Under the pieces are notes generated by a model. The model saw only the letters and a list, made by a program, of their open reading frames with translations, was not told the DNA's origin and made no database searches. The translations under genes were made by a program, and so were the position numbers. Below are positions 1-8,706 of a stretch of DNA of 64,000 nt, piece after piece. The DNA lies in contig BCIA01000006.1 of assembly GCA_001599815.1 (NCBI GenBank), positions 2,792,961-2,856,960 on the forward strand. The letters run 5' to 3'. The stretch's first letter is position 1. Each line of letters opens with the position of its first letter. Source of the stretch: Furcasterigmium furcatum. Lineage: Eukaryota; Ascomycota; Sordariomycetes; Glomerellales; Plectosphaerellaceae.

Positions 1-1092
1 TTCAAATCCAGTTCAGCCATATCCTGGGCATGGTTGCCGCTATCGGCATCGTTTCCACATATGTGATGACGGGTTCGAGGACGCTGTCGAATGTCATGGG
101 CCATGGCCTCTGCTTTGGCTCCTTCTTGTTCCTCTCTCCGACCACCTTTACCACGGGCAGCCTGGTCTTGTGCGGGCTCTTCTTCTACGACATTGTCATG
201 GTCTTCTACACGTGGGTAACTCCGTCAGTCAACCCGTCTTGGTTCGTAGCTAACCTGTGGCAGCCCTTACATGATTACTGTCGCAACAAAAATTGACGCT
301 CCTATCAAGCTCACTTTTGAAGGCCCCGGACGCGCGAGCATGCTTGGCCTCGGCGACATTGTAGTCCCAGGCATGGTCATGGCTCTCGCCCTGCGGTTCG
401 ACCTCTGGCGGTTCTACCTGAAGAAGATCAAATACGTCGAAACGGAGCTCGCTACGGAGCTAGCACCCACAGAGGCCACTGGTGGCCAGGTCGTCACCAC
501 GACGGAGATTCGACATATTGCCAAGAAGGCCCCCTACACGGATGTCACCGGTCGGTGGGCGGACAGGTTCTGGCTCTCAAGCTGGTTCGGCCTATTTTTC
601 AAGCCGAGCAAGGACGTCCCTGAGGAAGTCCGATCGGCGTCTTTCCCCAAGACGTACTTTTACGCTTCTCTCGTTGGCTACTCCCTTGGTATGATTGTCA
701 CTTTCTGCATGCTCGTCATCTTCAAGCACGGCCAACCCGCACTGCTGTACCTTGTGCCTGGCGTGCTCGGCTCGCTCTGGCTGACTGGCCTGGTCAGGGG
801 CGAGCTGAAGGAGATGTGGACTTATACCGAAGATGGCAGCATCGACACCCAAGATGTCGTCGTTGAGCTTGACGGCAGCGGAAACGTCATCAAGGAGATC
901 AGCAACGGCGAGGAGGACAAGAAGAAGGCCGAGGAAGAGAAGAAAAAGACGGAGGATAGGGAGAGGGAGGCCGAGAAGAAGCGGTTCGCCGAGACTCGGG
1001 CGAAGAGGGGCTACGACGTCGTCCACTTTTCCATCCGTGCGCCTCCTCGAGGCGGGGTCCAGGAGAAGGATGAGAAGGAGAAGTCTGCCTAG
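1..1092 (+). CDS. Signal peptide peptidase-like intramembrane aspartyl protease (5' partial)
   Basis: This is the C-terminal half of a presenilin-type protease that cleaves transmembrane helices within the ER membrane. The reading frame is open from base 3, so the start codon lies outside the window. Exon 1 ends at 211 with the first catalytic motif (FYDIVMVFYT). The intron is 212-263 (GT..CAG, with a GCTAACC branch site), and exon 2 (264-1092) resumes with PYMITVAT. The second catalytic aspartate is in GLGDIVVPG (GxGD) and the third signature is QPALLYLVP (PAL). YD, GxGD and PAL in this order identify the family. After the last hydrophobic segment comes a long cytosolic tail, about 50 residues of Lys/Glu-rich coiled-coil-like sequence (bases 900-1010). 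Joining at 211/264 restores the family consensus exactly, so I am confident of the intron. What is known: this family clears signal peptides and works with ER-associated degradation. Confidence 0.93.
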
Positions 1093-1301
1093 GCGGATAG
1101 AGGAGGCCATTGATGCGCATGAGTTCTATTTCCGCAATAGAACAGTACCCCTGTAGAGGAGGGTACGCACAATTATCTTGGCGTCCACTTTCTGATGACT
1201 ACATCTGCAGTTCGTCGGGGGTTTGGGGTCAAGGCAACCAACCATTCAATCAGCCTTGTTAGGGTGAGCGTGAGGAGTAGTCAGCCCTGCGCCCAACCAT
1301 C

Positions 1302-2387
1302 TTGAATGAATGGCCTGAGAGTGCCGCAGATCAGGCTCACAGTCATCGCATCTCACCAGGTACCTACCCACGGCTTCTCCCCGAAATGACCCAGTTTCCT
1401 ACGACTCGTCATCAATACCAGGACGTCACTCATCCTCGTGTCCTGCTCGACAACGCGCTCGACAACGCGTTGAATAGCATCCTGCCCCAACCCTCGCAAA
1501 GCCGAGCATCGTCGCCGCCGCCAGTCGTCTCAGACCTCGGTTTACTCGGAAAGCTGCCCCTCGAAATTCTGCAGGAGATTCTACCGCAACTCGACTTGCG
1601 CACTCTGACGGATCTCCAATACGTCAACCGCTGTGCGGCGGATGTAGTGCGCCACCTCCCGCAATTCAAACTGCTCACCAAGCATGCGCGCAACGTCCTG
1701 CGAGGGGCCCTCGCCATCGAGACTGGACACTACGTCACCTGTGACCAAGTCCTCGTCCTGCTCCATGACTTCGAATGCCATTACTGTAGGGGCTTCGGCG
1801 GGTATCTCTACCTGTTGGCATGGAAGCGCGTCTGCTACAGATGTTTCTTGCAGGATAACCGGCTTCGGCCCGTCACTCCCAACCAAGCGCAGCTCCGGTT
1901 CGGGCTCAGCGACGAGGCGCTCGAGGGGGTGCTGCGCATGAGGTATGTGCCGGGTGCGTACGGCATAAGCAAGGTCCGGTTCGAGGAGCGCGGGGAGGTG
2001 GTCGACGACGAAGGCGCGGAGCTCGCTGGGATCACACTTCATGGATCGAGGGCTGCGATGCAGGACTATTTGATAAGGACGTCGAAGGAGAGGGTGAAAA
2101 AGTACGGCGGCCCGCCGGAGATGCGCCTGATGCTGCGGCGGGAGATAATCGATGTTGGGCGGCCGAATCCGTCCCGGTTCGTGGCGATATGCGAGGTGCC
2201 CTGGATTGACGAGGGGTCGGGGGAGGTGAACTGGGGCTTTCGTTGTGCAGGGTGCCATGGAGTGTCGGATACCGGGAGGTCGTCGTCGACTTGGTGGGAG
2301 CTCTTCAACGTGCAGACGTTCGAGCAGCACATTGGGTGGGCTGGGGGGATACTACCGGGCGGGAGGCATGAGTGGGCGAGGGGCTAA
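1302..2387 (+). CDS. F-box protein with paired cysteines
   Basis: A single-exon protein of 361 aa. Residues about 80-120 (LLGKLPLEILQEILPQLDLRTL...) form an F-box, which would bind Skp1 and make this a substrate receptor of an SCF ubiquitin ligase. Just after it are two CxxC pairs, C159/C162 (CHYC) and C178/C181 (CYRC), separated by an aromatic stretch. A third pair, CAGC, lies near the C terminus. The spacing suggests a small metal-binding knuckle, but this is inference. The start is uncertain: Met at 1302 gives the longest form, while Met at 1386 (MTQFPTT) would remove 28 poorly ordered residues and lengthen the short 210-bp gap to the upstream gene. No recognisable substrate-binding repeats (WD40, LRR) follow the F-box, so the target is unknown. 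Confidence 0.8.
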   Translation: MNEWPESAADQAHSHRISPGTYPRLLPEMTQFPTTRHQYQDVTHPRVLLDNALDNALNSILPQPSQSRASSPPPVVSDLGLLGKLPLEILQEILPQLDLRTLTDLQYVNRCAADVVRHLPQFKLLTKHARNVLRGALAIETGHYVTCDQVLVLLHDFECHYCRGFGGYLYLLAWKRVCYRCFLQDNRLRPVTPNQAQLRFGLSDEALEGVLRMRYVPGAYGISKVRFEERGEVVDDEGAELAGITLHGSRAAMQDYLIRTSKERVKKYGGPPEMRLMLRREIIDVGRPNPSRFVAICEVPWIDEGSGEVNWGFRCAGCHGVSDTGRSSSTWWELFNVQTFEQHIGWAGGILPGGRHEWARG

Positions 2388-2985
2388 GTAGCAGACGGGC
2401 CTTTTTATTTATTTTACATGCAATACAATGTGCGAAGTCATGGATCTCAAGGCCTTCTGTCTCCTTACATTGAAGGGGCATGGTCATCAGCATGCCCGGC
2501 GTTGTAGAGCCCGGGGCTCACTGATAGGGCAGCACAGCATCCTCCCCCAAATAAGGAAGAGAGTTTCCTGCTTTGACGGGACCTAGCTTGATAGAGTGAA
2601 AAGGCTGGGCTGTCAAGGTTTCCTGTTGTGACTCCATCATGCGTTGAGTTGCGCCTCTCCCACATAAACGCCACATTTGGGCCGATGACTTGACGGATAT
2701 CAAAGTCCAAACGATCGGTCTCGGTTAGAATTAAGCTCTTCGTCCCCCTCATGGTTCATGAGGCTTCCAGTATACTTTCTTGCGAAGGGTTCAAAGCGGT
2801 ATAAAAACAGACATAGATGCTGGTCCTCTCGGCTCTATGTCCCAACCCTCGATATACAACTGACAAGCTCGCAATTCCTATCCAAATCTACTCAAATATC
2901 CCAAGTCATAGAGGTCTTCCTCCTAACGCTTCCGATCTTTCAAGTCTAAGAATATCATCATATCAGCCTTCACATTACCGGAGCC
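2388..2985. other. Intergenic and promoter region, no gene seen
   Basis: This holds the 3' flank of the F-box gene and the upstream region of the 304-aa gene. Short open frames on the minus strand (2465-2752) have no recognisable composition. The only clear signal is the TATA box described separately. Confidence 0.6.
2800..2806 (+). promoter_or_regulatory. TATA box
   Basis: A TATAAAA heptamer lies 180 bp upstream of the ATG at 2986. An ATG at 2817 would sit only about 11 bp beyond the box, so it is probably upstream of the transcription start and not used. Strong TATA boxes are uncommon in fungal housekeeping promoters and suggest regulated expression of the downstream gene. Confidence 0.45.
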
Positions 2986-3900
2986 ATGTTCAACAGAGTC
3001 CCGCCGCCCCAGAGGGCGCACTTTGGGTGGCACAACGTATTCTACCACCCCAGCTGGCCATGTGATGGCAGGGCCTCACTCCAGGACCTGATCCCAAACG
3101 AAGGGCCCGAGGAGGCGCCTGAACATATCATCAGGATGATCGAGAACCTGCTCAGGGAAGACGAAGATGCACCACCAGGGGAGAGACCTGAAGAAGCATT
3201 CAAGGAAGACCTTAAGGATATGCCCCTCAAAAACCCGGTCTTGGAAGTCAAAGACAAATCTCCAGGGGAAGTACCAGAAAAATCACCCGAGGAGAGCATG
3301 CCGGGCGAGGAGAACATCCTCGGGCGACTCGATGAGGTCATCTGCAGCGACGAGCTGAATTTTGTCAGACAGTGGGCGCTCGATCACCCCGAAGAGGAGC
3401 TTCTGCCCACGCAGCGCAGCGTGAACCGACAGGACGAGCTCAACAACATGATCGAGTATCTACTGCGAGACACCGCCGTCCTAGAGTTCGTCGGCGAATG
3501 CAAAGTAATGAAGGCGGGACTGGAGGACTTCGCCGGTGATCTGGCTGTCAAGGCCGAGGATGCGGGCGTCCGCGAAGGGCAGCCAATTGTGTTCGCCCTT
3601 GAGGATCTCTTTGGGCACGTTCGAGTCTTCTACGGCGAGGTCCAGGAGAACGTCGTTCTTAGTTTTGCTCATAGGGAGGAGAAGCTTCAGGCATGGCGTG
3701 ACGCTATTGCAGAGGTGAGGACGCGTCGCGCTCAACACCCGCGGGGAGCCTTGGGATCGAACTTGTGGCTTGACAAGCTGGTCGAATGGGCTGAGTCGTA
3801 TTTTGACGATATGCGATTGAGGATGGCTCGCGACAGGCGCAGGGAGCTCCGACAGAAAACAGCTGGTGGTGCTGGTGCTGGTGCTGATGTTGGTCGATAG
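2986..3900 (+). CDS. Acidic hypothetical protein, 304 aa
   Basis: A single-exon gene that I do not recognise. Residues 40-140 are very rich in Glu and Pro (PEEAPE, RPEEAF, PEKSPEE), and the rest is predicted to be mostly helical. A short helix recurs: MIENLLRED at 51-59 and MIEYLLRDT at 155-163. The C terminus is basic (MARDRRRELRQK) and ends in a Gly/Ala run encoded by a GGT/GCT repeat at about 3866-3890. There are no signal peptide, membrane segments or cysteine pattern. The start at 2986 follows a TATA box and a pyrimidine-containing leader. The frame stays open for 915 nt with fungal-like codon use, and the composition supports a real protein, but no function can be assigned. It may be lineage-specific. 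Confidence 0.7.
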   Translation: MFNRVPPPQRAHFGWHNVFYHPSWPCDGRASLQDLIPNEGPEEAPEHIIRMIENLLREDEDAPPGERPEEAFKEDLKDMPLKNPVLEVKDKSPGEVPEKSPEESMPGEENILGRLDEVICSDELNFVRQWALDHPEEELLPTQRSVNRQDELNNMIEYLLRDTAVLEFVGECKVMKAGLEDFAGDLAVKAEDAGVREGQPIVFALEDLFGHVRVFYGEVQENVVLSFAHREEKLQAWRDAIAEVRTRRAQHPRGALGSNLWLDKLVEWAESYFDDMRLRMARDRRRELRQKTAGGAGAGADVGR

Positions 3901-5872
3901 ATGCTCGGAATACCTGAGATGAGCTTGGGTGCGTATACAGACATTGGCCATTAACCGTCTTCCGTCTGTTTACGCTCACTTTGCTTCGTGTTATGAAATA
4001 TCCTGCGCTGAGTACATGCTCCATATCCTTATCTGAGTTATTCTTTGTATCAAGGAGGAGGTCGTGGTCTCGATGATGTTGGGTTTACGAAGAATGGCCT
4101 TCGACGCCACCAAAGCTCGTGGAAAATCTGCGACGGAGCACAACGGCGTTTGCTCATTATCGACGCCCTCGAGCAATAAAGACTGGCGTTCCGCATTCCC
4201 ATCTGCTGAGCACCATCTCGGACTTCCTCTGTTCCCTGGAAGACACTCGAAGAACCCCTATGGCGCTCGAGAGGAAGCTCATCCGCGGCAGATCCAACTC
4301 GAGGGTGGCCCTGAACTTCCTGAATCTCAGCAGCCTTGCCCTGGTAGTCTTTGCCTCACAAACGCCATTGTAGCGACTTCGCACCTACCTGAATAGCGTA
4401 CGTTTATCACCTTTCGATTATGGGACGAGTGCTGCGACAGTCGGGCGCAAGGCACATTTCACCCTCCATGACAAGAGCGAAGAAAAACTTCATTTTACAA
4501 CACATTGTATTAGAAATTACATTGTAGGCCTGGTTCGTAAGCATCCGGCCCCGCGCCTGGGGCCTCCGGACACCGCAATCCCTCGCACCACGTAAAGGTC
4601 CAGGCTGTCGCAAGGGAACCCTCGGCTCTCGGGGCGGGGAGGTCTCAGGAGACTACCCGCCCGAGGCGGTCAACGGGCTGCCCAACTCTCGGCGTTATGA
4701 TGGGCTGACTTGGAAAGAAGAAAAATGAAACGGCATCGAAATCGTAGACTGTAGAGTCCGCCCTGCCTTAGATGCGCTGCTCGAGCGGCCTCGGTCTCAA
4801 GCTCTGCCCGGTGGAGGGGCGAGCGAGTCCGTGGCCGCGAGAGGATCACTCTATCCCGAAAAGAAAGTGGGAGAGGGAGGGCGTCGTGCGGATGGGAGCG
4901 CGGGCGCTCAGCGGACGGTCGTTCGCGTCACGCGGGGAGGCATGTGCCTTGGTCTCTTGTCGTCTGGTCGTCCTCGAAGGGCTCAGCGTCTGGTGGAGGT
5001 TGGCTGGTGTGGCTGCGGACACTTGGGCGGACTGGGCTGAGTTGATCGTAGAGACTGACGACAACGGACGGAAGCGCCTCGACCCGGTGGAGAATTATCA
5101 TCGACGCGAGGCTCTGCGCTCGACCTTCCAGCGGTGATCGGTTTCGGCGTTAAGAAGAGTCCTCGACCGCCACAGGCGGGAAGACTGTGTGCTCGACGCC
5201 CTGGGGCGGAGCACGGGCACTCCTGGCATGTTCGACGGCTGACTTGGAGAAGAATTGGCTGAAGCGGGTTGGGAAACGGCGGCCGCTTATCCGTCGTGTG
5301 GCCGGAACATGGGAGGCTTTGTCGGAAAAGGAGACTCAGGGGCTCGCAGGAACCATCCAGTTGGTTGTGCTCACTGGTGAGTGAGCGAGTGGCTCGGCTG
5401 CGGCTGGNGGGGGNGAGATCTCAGGGGCTGAGAACTGCCCTGGAGAGAGAAAGAGGTCTGATCTGAAGGGTCAGCGTCGACCCCGACTTATATACTCATA
5501 CATCGTTGATATCAATCATTCGGAGATGGATGGTGGTGAGGTCGAGAAAGAGTTGCAGGCCCCGAACACGCCAAGACGCGCCATCTGCGACCCAGCCTAA
5601 ACGGGCCCCTTAAACCGCCGTACCGGCGCCGAAGATTCGGGGACCAATCAGGCCCGCCAGCGGCCCCGACCTCACCCCGGACCCTGGGACCCGAACATGA
5701 CTCCGACACTCTCTCCGTTTCAAGATCCTGTCGCCGAAGCCCGACGTCAGTTCACTTCACTCGCGGCCCTCATCCATGGCCTGATATGTGAAACGAAAGA
5801 CACCATCTTATACAAAGTGCACAGTTTCGTTTCCCGAAGACCTGAAGCTCTCACCACACCCCGGCAGTCACC
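3901..5872. other. Intergenic region with a possible unrecognised minus-strand transcript
   Basis: No gene can be supported. Three hints point to a minus-strand transcript here. There is a TATA-like element (minus-strand sense, plus-strand bases 5491-5501) followed by a pyrimidine-rich leader around 5420-5470. Short minus-strand frames lie between 4846 and 5229. An AT-rich stretch at about 4485-4530 resembles the 3' flank of the Mcc beta gene at 10391. No continuous coding model could be built. Two undetermined bases (5408, 5414) sit in a G-run here. The plus-strand frames at 4064-4396 and 4772-5137 look like chance. Bases 5550-5872 are the promoter and leader of the phosphopantetheinyl transferase gene. 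Confidence 0.5.
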
Positions 5873-6893
5873 ATGCCCGAGAAGCCGACTATCATCCAGT
5901 GGATCATCGACACAGGGCCGCTCTGGCCCGAGGCGTCCAAGACCAAAGATCTCGAGCAGGCAGTAAGCCCCCGTTTCCGGACCAGCTCCCGCGGTACACA
6001 CGCTCACTCACACCTCGCAGGCTGCTCGCGCCCTCGCCCTCCTCACGCCCCCTGAACGCGCCGCCGTCCTCCGCTTCTACCACGTCCGCGACGCCAAGCT
6101 CTCCCTGGCCTCCCACCTCATCAAGCGTCACGCCATCTCCCGCTTCTGCAGCGTCCCCTGGGCCTCTTCCCTCCCCACCCGCGACGACCCAACCTCCAAG
6201 CCCATCTGGCGCGACTCTTCCGGCCGCGAGCCCCTGCGCTTCAACGTCAGCCACCAGGCCGGCCTCGTCGCCCTCTTCGCCGTCGCGGGCTACGCCGACC
6301 TCCCGGACGTCGGCGTCGATGTCGTCTCCCCCGCGGAGCGCCGCACGCGCGACCTCGCCATGATCGCCGCCGAGGGCTGGGGCCCGTTCGTCGACGTGCA
6401 CAGCGAGGTCTTCTCGCCGCGGGAGGTCGCGTACCTGAAGCACGGGATCCTGAGCGCCCCCTCCGCGCCGGGGCCGGGGGCGTCGGCCGCGGAGAGGTCG
6501 GATTTCCAGCTGCGGTACTTCTACGCGCTGTGGTGCCTCAGGGAGGCCTATGTCAAGATGACGGGGGAGGCGTTGCTGGCACCCTGGTTGGGGGACCTGG
6601 AGTTCAGGGGGTTCAGGCCGCCGGTCGACGCTCAGGGGGACGGGGCGCTGAGGTTTGGGGCGGAGGAGGGGACGCTGGTGGGGGAGCATGAGATCTACTT
6701 CAGGGGCGACAGGGTGCGAGATGCCAATGTGTGTTTGAAGGCGCTGGGGTCGGATTACATGGTTTCTGCGGCGGTCAGGACGCCGACACGTAGAGAGGAG
6801 GGACTGGGTTATCAATTGGGGGCGTTTGAGAGCGTGAGCCTCGAGGACATTCTTGCAGCGGCTGAAGCATCAGGGGGACTCGGTGACAATTGA
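5873..6893 (+). CDS. npgA: 4'-phosphopantetheinyl transferase (NpgA/Sfp type)
   Basis: The enzyme transfers 4'-phosphopantetheine from CoA to a serine of acyl or peptidyl carrier proteins. In filamentous fungi one such enzyme activates polyketide synthases, peptide synthetases and the lysine-pathway reductase Lys2. Two exons: 5873-5962 and 6021-6893, with intron 5963-6020; the product is 320 aa. Family signatures in order are FNVSHQAGLV (104-113), GVDVV (128-132, with metal ligand D130) and WCLREAYVKMTGEALL (from W201, with metal ligand E205 and K209). The usual WxxKE lysine is arginine here (R204). The 30-residue first exon (MPEKPTIIQWIIDTG) is needed to complete the N-terminal half. No biosynthetic gene cluster surrounds it, consistent with a global activating enzyme. 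The symbol reflects family resemblance, not a tested orthology. Confidence 0.92.
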
Positions 6894-7002
6894 GCTTCCT
6901 GCATATTGGCATGTGCTTTTCAAACATGTTCTCATATCCGACAACCCCCGTGATTCATTCCATTCTTTCTTCACTTCATTATGTGACATATCTCATGAAC
7001 CC

Positions 7003-8093
7003 CTACAGGTGCTTGGCAAAGAACTCGAGGACGGTCTTGTAGCCGCGGGCGTACTCCTCCTTGACGCGGGCGTCCTCGAGATCGGCACGGGCAGCCATCC
7101 AGCCGTGGATCTGGTCCTTGAAGGTCTCCACGTGCTTGGGGACCTGGAGCGCCTGCTCGAACTTGGTGACCGTGTCCGCGTCCTCATCCTTGGACGCGAG
7201 CATGATGAGGGGCACCTTGATGGCCTCGGCATCTTGAGGGTCGACCATGGCGGGGTGGATCTCAGCACCGGCCTTGAAGGCGTTGTCGTCGTTGGACACC
7301 ACGAGGGACACAACCTTGCCGCCCCAGCAGAACTAGACGGATTTCCGTCAACACGCATCTCGGGTTTTAGCTAGCACGAGGGACACTCACTCCGATGATG
7401 GCCCACTCGGTGATCTCAGGGTACTTGGCCTTGGCGGCCTTAACGTAGTCGGGGACCTGGCCGGCGACCTTGGGCGGGGGGTTCTTCTGGAAGAAGGCGC
7501 CGAGGTTCTTCTGCTTCTCGGGGGTGTTGGGAGGGTACCACTCGATGGGGCAGGGCTCGCCCTCGAACCAGTCGGGCATGAAGACGCGGTGCTTCTGTTC
7601 GTGGCTGGTGGCGAGGATGTCGGCGCCCTGGAGGGACTGGGGGAAGTAGCCGAAGATGTCGTAGATGGCGAGGATGCCCTTCTTGGCGTCCGAGGGCCCG
7701 GTGACGTCTGGGAGGCGGTTAGAGTCTGCAAGTTAAAGCAGGTCTGCAGAGGGAGCGGCATCGCGACGGACAAGATTTGAAGCCGCCAATCTCCTCGTAA
7801 GAGCCCTTGGCGTCGTAGCCCTTGGAGATAATGGGCGGGATGTTGCAGCAGGCCTGGCTGTGGCCGTGCTGCGCTGGCATGGTCGACATTTTGGCGGTTT
7901 GCGGTTGAGCGGGAGGAGATCTGAGGGTGGACTGGGAGCTGTTTTGGCAGTAATTGAGACTGCGAGTTGGTGTAGATGTCAATGGGAGAGGGCGGGATGA
8001 GAGGCTGGAAGCTGGAGAAAGAGACTTAGTGGCGAGGGCTGAACGATTTAAAGCTTGCGAAGCAGAGCGGGCAGCTTTGGACGAGTGAGACAT
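7003..8093 (-). CDS. Dienelactone hydrolase family protein (AIM2-like)
   Basis: An alpha/beta hydrolase of the dienelactone hydrolase family. Three exons read leftward: 8093-7772, 7725-7391 and 7332-7003, with introns 7726-7771 (46 nt) and 7333-7390 (58 nt). Splicing joins ...WAIIG to FCWGGKVV, recreating the GxCxGG nucleophile elbow exactly at the second junction. The other triad members are probably the Asp in ASKDEDADT and the His in DQIHGWM. Two starts are possible. Met at 7889 (MSTMPAQHGH) gives the usual family N terminus (about 261 aa, nucleophile C153). Met at 8093 adds 68 residues with eight basic and no acidic side chains, which looks like a mitochondrial presequence (about 329 aa). 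The true substrate is not known for most fungal members; yeast Aim2 is linked to mitochondrial inheritance. Confidence 0.88.
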
Positions 8094-8706
8094 GGACTGG
8101 ATGCTAGGTGAGGCGGGGNGGAAAAAGAATCATCATTCGGACGGGGGCCAGCCAGTCTAAATCCCGCCTAACGCCGGCACGGGAAGCTGGGAGGGCCTCG
8201 AAGCTCAGCGGGCACGGAAACCTCCACAGCGGTTCGCTGTAATTGCCCCTGACGACGGTGACTGCTCACTGACGAACTCACGGCATTAGGGGATAGGAGC
8301 TCCCCCAATTGCGCTGGTGATGTCACCCAATTACCCCTCTTTGCCTGGTTGGGTTAGTGCGGGGGAGCTACCCCGCCAATTCCCGATCCCGACACAGCGT
8401 CCGCACCGGTTGACCGGGCCCGAACCTCGGAGCGGGTTCAAGCTGGCGGCTGTAGCAGCACCCGAGGCATACCAGTGGTAAGAACCGATGTACCAGATAT
8501 CAGTTCTCACAAACCGTTCAAAGACGACCATGCAGACAGAGAGATCACTTCACTTCATTTATGCAAAGAAACAGGCCCGTTTCTATTATCCAGAATAAGC
8601 CACAAACTCCAGTTGCCGTGCGTGGCTCTGCGAAATGTTCGAATTCCCATCAGTGCATGCAGCCTGTAGGCGCCCTCCCAGGACATCCTCGAGGGCCATC
8701 CATCAC
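8094..8706. other. Intergenic region upstream of the dienelactone hydrolase gene
   Basis: No gene is seen. It contains the promoter of the dienelactone hydrolase gene (minus) and the 3' flank of the Nudix gene (minus). Base 8119 is undetermined, within a G-run only 26 bp from the upstream start codon. Notable motifs are listed in the separate entry at 8246-8369. Confidence 0.6.
8246..8369. promoter_or_regulatory. STRE-like cluster and inverted repeat
   Basis: Three CCCCT/AGGGG pentamers, the core of the stress response element bound by Msn2/4-type factors, lie at 8246-8250, 8288-8292 and 8334-8338. They are interleaved with a perfect 9-bp inverted repeat (AGCTCCCCC at 8298-8306, GGGGGAGCT at 8361-8369) and a small dyad, GGTGATGTCACC, at 8316-8327. 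The region is 150-280 bp upstream of the longer start of the dienelactone hydrolase gene. Function is inferred from motif identity only. Confidence 0.35.

Noticed and set aside
5904..6815. Minus-strand frame of 303 codons
   Set aside because: Shadow of the phosphopantetheinyl transferase gene; the plus strand carries all catalytic motifs.
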